Shown piece after piece: positions 26,742 through 34,224 of a DNA stretch of 64,000 nucleotides. The notes beneath the pieces were generated by a model. It searched no databases. It was not told the origin of the DNA and worked only from the letters and a program-made list of their open reading frames with translations. A program made the position numbers and the translations under genes. The DNA lies in contig NZ_CAITNG010000153.1 in the NCBI RefSeq assembly GCF_903893715.1, positions 1 through 64,000 on the forward strand. Reading direction: 5' to 3'. The stretch is from an uncultured Mucilaginibacter sp. GTDB taxonomy: Bacteria > Bacteroidota > Bacteroidia > Sphingobacteriales > Sphingobacteriaceae. How positions within the stretch are numbered: the stretch's first letter is position 1; the number at the start of each line of letters is the position of its first letter.

Positions 26742-27677
26742 ATGTTAAGTAGAGTAGCCTCGAGTTTATATTGGATGAGCCGTTATATGGAGCGCAGCGA
26801 CGGTATGTTGCGTATGCTCAAAATCAACTACGCCTCATCGCAGGATACCATCCAAACTTTTACCTGGGAGCCTGTTATACGCATATTTGCCGGCGGTAAA
26901 GAAGATGAGATATTGGCACTGGGCAACGATAGCCGCGCGGTGTTAAAATATATGGTGCTGGATAGGGAAAACCCAAACTCTATCGTCAACATTATTACGC
27001 TTGCGCGCGAAAATGCCCGCGGCGTACAGGAGCTCATCAGTAAAGACCTTTGGCAATGCCTCAATGAGTTTTACCATACCGTTAAAGATCCCAAGCTAAA
27101 ATTTTACCTCGAAAAAGACGGCCCTATTACCGCCCTCGATATCCTCATTAAACAAGGCATGCTTTACTCGGGCACGCTCGAAATTACAATGGAGCGTGGC
27201 GAAGGGCGTAGTTTTATCAATATTGGTAAGTTTTTAGAGCGCGGCATACAGTCGGTTGATATTTTGGATACCAAATTTGGCTCGATAGACAATAACCCCA
27301 ACCTGTTGACCGACACCAGCTACTGGAAACACCTTTTGCTGTCGCTGGGCGGGTACGAGATATACCTAAAGGCCTACCGCTCGGGCTTCGAGGCCGAAAA
27401 CGTGCTGGAGCAGGTGGTATTGAACAATGATTTCCCACGCTCGGTTATCTATTCGGTAAACCATATCCTGAGGTATTTTGAGCGCCTGAAGGCCGAAAGC
27501 AATATGCCCGATTTCCGTGAGTTATCATTCCTCATCGGCCGCTTGCAAAGCAGCATTAAATACAGTTCGGTTAAAACCATACGCCAGGATGGCCTGCACG
27601 ATTATTTGACCAATATCCGCAGCGAATTGTTTAGAATTGGCGACTCGCTTAACCAACATTATTTTGCATATTCGTAA
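26742..27677 (+). CDS. Alpha-E domain protein
   Basis: This 311-residue all-helical protein is of the alpha-E (DUF403) family: MLSRVASSLYWMSRYMERSDGMLRML at the start, ENPNSIVNIITLARENARGVQELIS near residue 75, and LITDTSYWKHLL-like motifs near 195. Its biochemical role is unknown. It almost always accompanies a circularly permuted ATP-grasp protein, sometimes fused to it, which suggests it acts with that enzyme. It sits between the ATP-grasp and transglutaminase genes with 32- and 35-nt gaps, so the three form one operon. Confidence 0.9.
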   Translation: MLSRVASSLYWMSRYMERSDGMLRMLKINYASSQDTIQTFTWEPVIRIFAGGKEDEILALGNDSRAVLKYMVLDRENPNSIVNIITLARENARGVQELISKDLWQCLNEFYHTVKDPKLKFYLEKDGPITALDILIKQGMLYSGTLEITMERGEGRSFINIGKFLERGIQSVDILDTKFGSIDNNPNLLTDTSYWKHLLLSLGGYEIYLKAYRSGFEAENVLEQVVLNNDFPRSVIYSVNHILRYFERLKAESNMPDFRELSFLIGRLQSSIKYSSVKTIRQDGLHDYLTNIRSELFRIGDSLNQHYFAYS

Positions 27678-27712
27678 ATACCGCATTAAATTTTACACCC
27701 AACCAATAAACC

Positions 27713-28696
27713 ATGCCTGAGTTTAAAATACAGCATATCACCAAATATACTTATGATGGCCCTGTGCGCGACAGCGCCAACCAAATCATCCTGTACCCGA
27801 TAAAGGATGATTACCAGGAGGTGATAAAGCACGAGATAAAAATAAGCGGCGACCCTTCGGTTGATATCCATATTGATTATTATGGCAACGAAGTGGGCGA
27901 TTTTACTTATATCGAACCACACTCCACGCTGGAAATAACATCGAGAATATGGGTGAACACCAAGCACCGCATGTACCCCATGGACGATATTTTTGCAGAG
28001 CAGCAATGGGAAGACTTGCGCCAATTGCACGGCCAGGTGGCGTATATAGATTTTTTAAGGCAGGAGTATTTTGATGGCCTGGATGAGTTGCAGCAAATTA
28101 TTAATAAGGACAAGGTAGCGAATGAAACACCCTACCAGTTGGCCATGCGTTTTTGTAAATACGTGTACGAAAACTTTGAATATATAAAAGGCGTTACCAC
28201 CGTGGAAACCACCCTGGATGAGATATGGGCGTTAAAAGCCGGCGTTTGCCAGGATTTTGCCCACATTTTGATGGAAATGCTGCGCCTGGTAAACATACCG
28301 GCGCGCTATGTGAGCGGGTATATCTGTTCATCAAAAAGCCATTGGCGCGGCGAAGGTGCCACACATGCCTGGGCCGAAGCATACCTGCCGGGCTACGGCT
28401 GGCTGGGCCTTGACCCTACAAACAACATCATAGCCAACGAAAACCATGTGCGGCTGGCTGTGGGCCGTAATTTTTCGGATTGCTCGCCGGTGAAGGGTGT
28501 TTATAAAGGTGCTGCCACCCATAGTTTAGAGGTTGCGGTTTCGGTGGGTAACCCCGGCGACAGCCATACTGAAGACTATGACCACGAAGTGCACCATGAG
28601 ACGCCGCCGGCACTTAAAAAACTGACGCAGGTGCCCCAAAACAGTTATCGGCTGTACCTGGAGATGATGCAACAGCAGCAACAACAGCAGCAGTAA
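27713..28696 (+). CDS. Transglutaminase-like protease/transferase with poly-Gln tail
   Basis: This 327-residue protein has the bacterial transglutaminase N-terminal beta domain (FKIQHITKYTYDGPVRDSANQI) and a papain-like core with a full triad: Cys179 (AGVCQDFAH), His218 (GATHAWAEAYLPGYGW) and Asp234 (GLDPTNN). Such proteins may cut or form isopeptide bonds; in this operon type they are thought to process the ATP-grasp product. No signal peptide is seen. The last eight residues are all glutamine, encoded by mixed CAA/CAG codons (28673-28693). The usual fourth partner, a proteasome-like peptidase, is not present. Confidence 0.92.
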   Translation: MPEFKIQHITKYTYDGPVRDSANQIILYPIKDDYQEVIKHEIKISGDPSVDIHIDYYGNEVGDFTYIEPHSTLEITSRIWVNTKHRMYPMDDIFAEQQWEDLRQLHGQVAYIDFLRQEYFDGLDELQQIINKDKVANETPYQLAMRFCKYVYENFEYIKGVTTVETTLDEIWALKAGVCQDFAHILMEMLRLVNIPARYVSGYICSSKSHWRGEGATHAWAEAYLPGYGWLGLDPTNNIIANENHVRLAVGRNFSDCSPVKGVYKGAATHSLEVAVSVGNPGDSHTEDYDHEVHHETPPALKKLTQVPQNSYRLYLEMMQQQQQQQQ

Positions 28697-28713
28697 AAAG
28701 TGGCAGGTTTTTT

Positions 28714-29592
28714 TTAAGCACCGATAATTTGCGCAATTTTGGCCTCGTTGTAAACGGGGTTTGCGCCTCTTTGGCCGGCTACAAAGGCGCCAATGGCGCA
28801 GGCTTTTTCTAATACCTTGTCCATGGGTTGTTTGCTGAACATGCCTGCGATAAAGGTGGCCAAAAATGCATCTCCGGCGCCAACGGTGTCGACCACATCG
28901 ACGGTAAAACCGGCGTGTTCGTAGAATTTATTATCGTAGTAAACAATCGCCCCGTTTTGGCCGCGGGTTACGCAGATGCTTTGGCAGTGGAATTTCTTTC
29001 GAAACTCGGTTATCCTGTCTTTTAAAGTACCCTCATGGTTACCAGTCAATAAAATGGCTTCTTCTTCGTTCATTTTTACCACGTCGGCCATGACGGCCAG
29101 GGTTTCGATGGTTTCCTGCTCGTAGTGCGGGGCGCGCAGGTTCACGTCAAAAACCTTCAGCATTTTATTTTCGAACAGGTTGAGCAAGGTATCGCGGCTG
29201 GCTTTGCTGCGGCTGGCCAGGCTGCCGAAAACAATTACCTGTGTGTGTTTTATTCTGGTGAGCAGGGCATCGGTAGGTTGGATATTGTCCCACGATATGG
29301 GCTTGGGGATGGTGTAGGTGGCCTGCTGATGCTCATCGAGGGTTACGGTTACGCTGCAGGTGGGTAGGTTATCATCAACTTGCACCAAATCGGTATTGAG
29401 TTAGTTAGATTTTAAGAAGGTTAATAGCTTTTTGCCTTCTTCATCGTCGCCTACGCGGCTTACCAGTGTGGCATCGATACCTTGTTTCACTAAATGCAAT
29501 GCCACATTCATGGGCGCACCGCCGGGCACCTTTTCGGTACCAAAGGTGTCCCATAATACTTCGCCAAAACACAGCACTTGGTTTTTCATCAT
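28714..29592 (-). pseudogene. PfkB-family sugar kinase (fructokinase-like), broken by one in-frame stop
   Basis: Both halves of a PfkB kinase lie in the same frame, separated by one TAA at 29401-29403. The upstream part gives the N-terminal signature (QVLCFGEVLWDTFGTEKVPGGAPMNVALHL, read as two blocks) and ends ...LLTFLKSN. After the stop the frame continues LNTDLVQVDDNLP and runs to the end with the catalytic DTVGAGDAFLATFIAGM. With one sense codon restored, length (about 292 residues) and domain order are normal for a fructokinase-like enzyme. No bases appear missing. Start codons ATG at 29592 or 29589 fit the promoter element at 29607-29614. It may be a recent pseudogene, a sequencing error, or much less likely recoding. 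Confidence 0.85.
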
Positions 29593-29606
29593 CGATTGTT
29601 GATTTG

Positions 29607-29614
29607 CAAAGCTA
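29607..29614 (-). promoter_or_regulatory. Minus-7 promoter element (TAnnTTTG) of the broken sugar kinase
   Basis: On the minus strand this reads TAGCTTTG, 14 nt before the ATG at 29592. It supports the short N-terminus of the kinase and suggests the gene was transcribed until recently. Confidence 0.5.
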
Positions 29615-29651
29615 TGAGCTTTTATCGCAACAAATTGCATAAATTTAAATC

Positions 29652-30074
29652 ATGAAAAAATACATGGTGTTGGTTTTATTGCTCTGTGCCGGGATGGCTT
29701 GGGGGCAAGACAGGCAGGCCGTTATCAAGGTACTGACCACCCAGCAGGATGCCTGGAACCGCGGCGATATTGATGGCTTTATGGCGGGGTACTGGAAGTC
29801 GGACTCGCTGGTGTTTGTAGGTAAAACGGCGCCCGCTTACGGCTGGCAAACCACGTTAGATCATTATAAAAAATCGTATCCCGATAAGGCTACCATGGGC
29901 AAGCTTGCATTTACCCTCATAAAAGTGGATGTGCTGGACAAAACCAATGCCTTTGTATTAGGCGCCTGGCACCTGAGCCGCGATGCCGGCAAGGGCGATG
30001 TGGGCGGCTATTTTACGCTGTGGTTTAAAAAGATTGACGGTGTTTGGATGATTGTTTGCGACCATACGAGTTAG
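29652..30074 (+). CDS. Secreted DUF4440/SnoaL-like (NTF2-fold) protein
   Basis: This 140-residue protein has a signal peptide (cleavage near AWG-Q19) and an NTF2-like domain of the DUF4440 type: LTTQQDAWNRGDIDGFMAGYWKSDSLVFVG near the start and GYFTLWFKKIDGVWMIVCDHTS at the end. The fold is a cone-shaped binding pocket used for many ligands; the function here is unknown. It is divergent from the sugar kinase remnant. Confidence 0.88.
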   Translation: MKKYMVLVLLLCAGMAWGQDRQAVIKVLTTQQDAWNRGDIDGFMAGYWKSDSLVFVGKTAPAYGWQTTLDHYKKSYPDKATMGKLAFTLIKVDVLDKTNAFVLGAWHLSRDAGKGDVGGYFTLWFKKIDGVWMIVCDHTS

Positions 30075-30128
30075 GTGGTGCTGTTGTGAGAGAGTATAGG
30101 CCTTTGTACGGCTTTTCGCTCAAGCAAT

Positions 30129-30899
30129 TTAGAGGTCCATGGCGAAGGCCAAACCGGGAGTTCCGTTTTGGTAGGTGGGCAACAGTACCGTTTTTTTACC
30201 ATCAGCTTTGGTGTGGGTAAGGGCATTGCGGATGTAGGGGTACACATAATAGGCTGCCTTGGTTGATAGGATACCGAAACCGGCACCGGCAACCACATCG
30301 ATAAACCAATGATCGTGGTTATACAAACGGAACACGCCTGTTGTGGCGGCAATGGCATAACCGGCAATGCCATACCAGTTGGACTTGGCGGAAAACTCCT
30401 GGTCCAAAAATTCGGCACCGGCAAATGCCGTTGATGTGTGGCCGGAGAAGAAGGAAAGATAGTCGGCACCGTTAGGGCGCAAGCGGTGGGTAGTTTGTTT
30501 GGATACGGTAGCCGTAAGGGCCAAAATACCACCAGATAGGCCAAGCAGGGCTGTACGATCGATAAAGGTGTTTTTACCAGAGATACCGACCAGGTTGAGG
30601 CCATAAACTATAATGACCGGGGCAAACTGGAAATAGCTTTCGGCCTTGGTGCTAAAATCGGGGTCGGCGTTGGTTATTTCGTTGTTGATGAAATAGTCGA
30701 ACGTACGCAAGGGTTTAACAGCGAATGACAGGCCGCCATAGGTTACCAAAGCGATGGGCACAATAAAGGCACCGCGTTTGGTGTGCAGGTGTTTTACGGT
30801 GTCGGGGGCGGTGAGCAGGTCTTTTTTTACACTATCCAACACCTGGGCGTTGGCTCCAAAGGTTATGGCACAAAGTATGGCTAATATCAGTTGTTTCAT
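30129..30899 (-). CDS. PAP2-family membrane phosphatase
   Basis: This 256-residue protein has a signal peptide (near ANA-Q19) and a PAP2 (type 2 phosphatidic acid phosphatase) core. The three motifs are intact: KxxxxxxRP at Lys134 to Pro142 (KQTTHRLRP), SGH at 152-154 (SFFSGHTS), and RxxxxxHxxxD at Arg191, His197 and Asp201. Hydrophobic segments surround them. Members dephosphorylate lipids such as undecaprenyl pyrophosphate or phosphatidic acid at the outer face of the membrane. The substrate is not clear from sequence. Confidence 0.92.
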   Translation of the reverse strand: MKQLILAILCAITFGANAQVLDSVKKDLLTAPDTVKHLHTKRGAFIVPIALVTYGGLSFAVKPLRTFDYFINNEITNADPDFSTKAESYFQFAPVIIVYGLNLVGISGKNTFIDRTALLGLSGGILALTATVSKQTTHRLRPNGADYLSFFSGHTSTAFAGAEFLDQEFSAKSNWYGIAGYAIAATTGVFRLYNHDHWFIDVVAGAGFGILSTKAAYYVYPYIRNALTHTKADGKKTVLLPTYQNGTPGLAFAMDL

Positions 30900-31015
30900 T
30901 TATGGGCAACGGGCAAGTAAGGCCGTTTTAACACAACGCCCAATATTAACCAATTGTTTTTAAGGTGTGTATTTTGTGTTAAGCAATTGGTGGCAGGAGC
31001 CCGTTACAGGGCAGC

Positions 31016-32056
31016 TCAGGTTATGGTAACATGGTGTTCGGACGATTCGCGGATAATGAGTTCGGTATCAAGCTTGCGGGTTTCGAACTCGGTAACGGGG
31101 TATTTACTTTCGATAAGCTGGATGAGCATTTCGGTGGCTATCTGGCCAATCTTAAATGCCGGCTGGCGTACAGTGGTAAGGGCCGGGTTGAAAAGTTCGG
31201 CCACATCGCTGTTGGTAAACCCGGCAATGGCAATATCGGCAGGCACCTTTATGCCATGCTTTTTGAGGGTATATAAGCAGCCTGTACTGAGGCGATCGGA
31301 TGCGATAAAGATAGCGTCGGGCCTGTCGGACAGGGCCAGCAACTGGTTTACGGCGATTTCCACTTCATCCTGTATCATGCCGCCATGGTCGCAATGTTTC
31401 AGGTAATCCGGGTTAAAGGGCACATCGTATTTTGCCAGGGCGGCTTTAAAGCCATCCAGGCGCTCGGCGGTGATGGACAGGTTTGGCGAATTGGTAAGAT
31501 GGGCGATGCGGCGGGAACCCGTTTTGATGAGGTGTTCGGTAGCATCAAAAGCCCCGCGGTAGTTGTCGGCTATTACTTTATGAGTTTCTATATCATTGGC
31601 CACCCGATCGAAAAACACCATAGGCAGACCTTTCTCGTGCAGGGTTGTGAGGTGGTTAAGGTCGTTGGTTTCGGATGAGAGCGAGATAAGCAAACCATCC
31701 ACGCCACGTGAGGCCATGTGCTGTACGTTGACCACTTCGCGATCGAATGATTCGTGGGTTTGGGTAATGATAACGTGATAGCCCCGGCTATAAGCAATTG
31801 ACTCGATGCCGTTTATGGCTTGCGAGAAATAATTGTTGGCCACCTCGCACACCACCACACCAATGGAGTGGCTACGGCGTTCTTTGAGGCTTTGGGCGAT
31901 GGGATTGGGTTGATAGCCTATTTTTTCGGCGTACTCTAATACAAGCTTCTTGGTTTCGACACTTATCTCATAACGGTCGGTGAGGGCGCGCGACACGGTA
32001 GAGGTTGAAAGCCCAAGGGCTTTTGCAATATCTTTAATGGTTATCGGCTGGTACAT
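31016..32056 (-). CDS. LacI-family transcriptional regulator
   Basis: This 346-residue regulator has an N-terminal LacI helix-turn-helix with hinge (ITIKDIAKALGLSTSTVSRAL at about 6-26, hinge to 60) and a periplasmic-binding-protein-like sensor domain (SIGVVVCEVANNYFSQ onward). LacI proteins usually repress sugar genes until a sugar ligand binds. It is divergent from the ECF sigma/FecR/SusCD genes of the pectin locus. The intergenic region holds its minus-7 element (32079-32086) and an operator-like 26-nt element (32125-32150). Ligands of related pectin regulators are uronate-derived sugars; that is inference here. Confidence 0.95.
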   Translation of the reverse strand: MYQPITIKDIAKALGLSTSTVSRALTDRYEISVETKKLVLEYAEKIGYQPNPIAQSLKERRSHSIGVVVCEVANNYFSQAINGIESIAYSRGYHVIITQTHESFDREVVNVQHMASRGVDGLLISLSSETNDLNHLTTLHEKGLPMVFFDRVANDIETHKVIADNYRGAFDATEHLIKTGSRRIAHLTNSPNLSITAERLDGFKAALAKYDVPFNPDYLKHCDHGGMIQDEVEIAVNQLLALSDRPDAIFIASDRLSTGCLYTLKKHGIKVPADIAIAGFTNSDVAELFNPALTTVRQPAFKIGQIATEMLIQLIESKYPVTEFETRKLDTELIIRESSEHHVTIT

Positions 32057-32078
32057 GGCGGCCCCGGTTAGTGCGCTA

Positions 32079-32086
32079 CAAATATA
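32079..32086 (-). promoter_or_regulatory. Minus-7 promoter element (TAnnTTTG) of the LacI regulator
   Basis: The minus-strand sequence TATATTTG matches TAnnTTTG, 22 nt before the regulator start codon. Confidence 0.5.
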
Positions 32087-32124
32087 ACATCAATTTTTTA
32101 ACAATAATTTTATGCGGTTATGGG

Positions 32125-32150
32125 AACGATTGCATAAATAATTTCGACAG
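32125..32150. promoter_or_regulatory. 26-nt control element shared with the kduD upstream region
   Basis: This element begins AACGATTGCATAAAT and ends TTTCGACAG. It is identical at 23 of 26 positions to 47843-47868 upstream of kduD. The CGATTGCA core matches the half-site of the palindrome at 21283. It lies between the LacI gene and the ECF sigma gene, so it may be the operator of the local regulator. Confidence 0.6.
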
Positions 32151-32312
32151 AAAGTTTTACTTATGGGTTAAAAACAGCTAATCTTGTAATACAAATTATA
32201 ATACCTAAATATTAACGGGTAGTTTAAACCGCTGCCGACCAATAATTATTCTGAACAGTTTTTATATGATATGAGCACCCAAAGTGCTTATAATAGGTAA
32301 ACTTATATCGCA

Positions 32313-32906
32313 ATGATGGGAGACGAAGTAAAGGACCTGCTTTTGAAGATTGCATTGAAAGATGATCACTTATCGTTCAAGAAGATCTACTTCGCCTATT
32401 ACGACCGCTTGTTTCAATTGGCCAAAGCCATCACAAAATGCACCGAAACGGCTGAAGAAATAGTAGACGACGTGTTTATGAAGATATGGACGAAGCGGAG
32501 CAACCTCATCCGTATTGACAACCTGACGGTTTACCTTTATGTGGCCGTTAAAAACTGCTCGCTTAACCATAACTCAAAAACGAACCAAATACTTACCACC
32601 AATATTGACGATGCCAAGGTGGAGTTTAAAGACATTACCCCGGGAATAGAAGATATCATCATTACTGCCGACCTGGCCCGTGTTATCAATCAAACCGTCC
32701 AAAAAATGCCTGTTCAATGCAAAATAGTTTTTAAACTGGTGAAAGAAGATGGTCTGAAGTATCGCGAAGCGGCTGAGGTTTTGAATATCTCGGTAAAAAC
32801 GGTAGAATACCATATTGGCAACGCCCTCAAAAAAATAGCCCAGGGTATAGCTGCATCGACAAAATCGTACCTGCAGGTGGCCGATAACAAATATTTATCC
32901 AATTAA
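32313..32906 (+). CDS. ECF-type RNA polymerase sigma factor (FecI-like)
   Basis: This 197-residue sigma-70 factor belongs to the group found before Bacteroidota FecR/SusC genes. Region 2 is near residues 22-66 (FKKIYFAYYDRLFQLAKAIT, then AEEIVDDVFMKIW), and region 4 near 125-180 (MPVQCKIVFKLVKEDGLKYREAAEVLNIS, read as two blocks, with VKTVEYHI). It should be held by the adjacent FecR anti-sigma factor and released on signal from the SusC N-terminal domain. Either of two adjacent ATGs (32313, 32316) could be the start. Confidence 0.93.
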   Translation: MMGDEVKDLLLKIALKDDHLSFKKIYFAYYDRLFQLAKAITKCTETAEEIVDDVFMKIWTKRSNLIRIDNLTVYLYVAVKNCSLNHNSKTNQILTTNIDDAKVEFKDITPGIEDIIITADLARVINQTVQKMPVQCKIVFKLVKEDGLKYREAAEVLNISVKTVEYHIGNALKKIAQGIAASTKSYLQVADNKYLSN

Positions 32907-32966
32907 TTTCAATTTGCACTAGGGTGTTTTCTGTTTGCGCTGTCCTTACAAGTGAACCCAACCTAA

Positions 32967-34067
32967 ATGGACTCAAATTACATCTGGATACTTATAGGCA
33001 AAAAACTAACCGGCGAAGCATCGGTTGAGGAACTGCGCGAATTTGAACTGCTGATGAAGCAGGGCCTTGGCGACATATACCCTATACATGTGCTGGAAGA
33101 TTTATGGAAAACGAACCCGGCAACGCCGCCCGTTCAATTCAGCAAGGCCCTTAACGACAAGTGGTTGCGCTTTGAGGCTCGTTTAAGAATGATAGATGAA
33201 GCCGAAAACGAGGAAGATACTGAAGACAAAATTGCAGAAAAGAGGCCTTGGCGAAAATATATATTATGGTCATCGGGCTTGGCTGCCTGCCTGTTATTGG
33301 GCTTGGGCATATTTTGGCGCTCAAAAAACCCAGGCGCGGTTGTTGACAACCGCATAACCGAAATTACAGCACCCAAAGGAAGTATCAGCAAAATATTGCT
33401 GCCCGATGGAAGCCGGGTTTGGTTAAACAGCGGAAGTAAATTGAAGTACGAAAACCAATTTGGCACACAGTTTAGAAAAGTTAGCCTTACGGGCGAGGCT
33501 TTTTTTGATGTAGTTAAAGATGCGGGCCATCCGTTTATAGTTACCACCAATAGCTTTCAGGTAAAGGTTTTGGGTACGGCATTTAATGTGCGTTCTTATC
33601 CCAATGACAAAACCTCGGAAGCGGCACTGGTTAGGGGAAAAATACAAATCAAATTGCTGAAAAACCCGGACAAGGAGATCACGCTACTGCCATCTGAAAA
33701 ACTGGTAGTAAAAAACACCGTACCCGAAAACAAGCAACTTAAAAAGAAATCGGAATTATTGCTGATAAACAATGACATACCATTGATTACACTAAGCACT
33801 ATACACCAAAGTGTGCACGATACTCTACCTGCTGAAGCATTATGGATGGAAAACAAGTTGGCGTTTGACGGGGAGAACTTTGAAGAAATAGCAAGCAAAA
33901 TGCAACGGTGGTTTTCAGTGCGAATAGAATTTAAAAACAATAATGTTAAGAAGCTGACGTTTTCAGGTGTTTTCAAAAATGAATCGCTCGACCAAACGCT
34001 TTCATCGTTGCAATCAACTTATCCATTCCATTATAATATCAAAGACAATAATGTGTATATATATTAA
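32967..34067 (+). CDS. FecR-family anti-sigma factor
   Basis: This 366-residue inner-membrane protein has a cytoplasmic N-terminal domain (1-95), one transmembrane helix (about 98-117) and a periplasmic FecR domain with ITAPKGSISKILLPDGSRVWLN, FFDVVKDAGHPFIV and VLGTAFNVRSY. A C-terminal STN-contacting domain ends with TLSSLQSTYPFHYNI. It transmits the SusC signal to the ECF sigma factor encoded 60 nt upstream. The three-gene order sigma-FecR-SusC is the usual cell-surface signalling unit. Confidence 0.94.
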   Translation: MDSNYIWILIGKKLTGEASVEELREFELLMKQGLGDIYPIHVLEDLWKTNPATPPVQFSKALNDKWLRFEARLRMIDEAENEEDTEDKIAEKRPWRKYILWSSGLAACLLLGLGIFWRSKNPGAVVDNRITEITAPKGSISKILLPDGSRVWLNSGSKLKYENQFGTQFRKVSLTGEAFFDVVKDAGHPFIVTTNSFQVKVLGTAFNVRSYPNDKTSEAALVRGKIQIKLLKNPDKEITLLPSEKLVVKNTVPENKQLKKKSELLLINNDIPLITLSTIHQSVHDTLPAEALWMENKLAFDGENFEEIASKMQRWFSVRIEFKNNNVKKLTFSGVFKNESLDQTLSSLQSTYPFHYNIKDNNVYIY

Positions 34068-34128
34068 CCATAAAAACCTAAAAGAAAGCCTATGACGAGA
34101 TTTTCAACCTAACCTCCATAAAGCAAGA

Positions 34129-34156
34129 AACGGGAAATGTTGGCGCATTCCCCGTT
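34129..34156. other. Hairpin in the fecR-susC intergenic region
   Basis: An 11-bp inverted repeat with one mismatch (AACGGGAAATG and CATTCCCCGTT, 6-nt loop) lies midway in the 157-nt gap. It has no T run. It may end the sigma/fecR mRNA, or lie in the susC leader. No TAnnTTTG element is seen near susC, which fits control by the ECF sigma factor. Confidence 0.5.
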
Positions 34157-34224
34157 AAACAGCGAGTAATTAACTACCAATCTCTCTAATAAACCAATAG
34201 TTATACTAACCTTAATACTAAATT

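Noticed and set aside
30071..30604. Minus-strand ORF of 177 codons overlapping the PAP2 gene
   Set aside because: It overlaps the PAP2 phosphatase in another frame; PAP2 has all three catalytic motifs while this ORF has low-complexity Pro/Ser/Thr composition.
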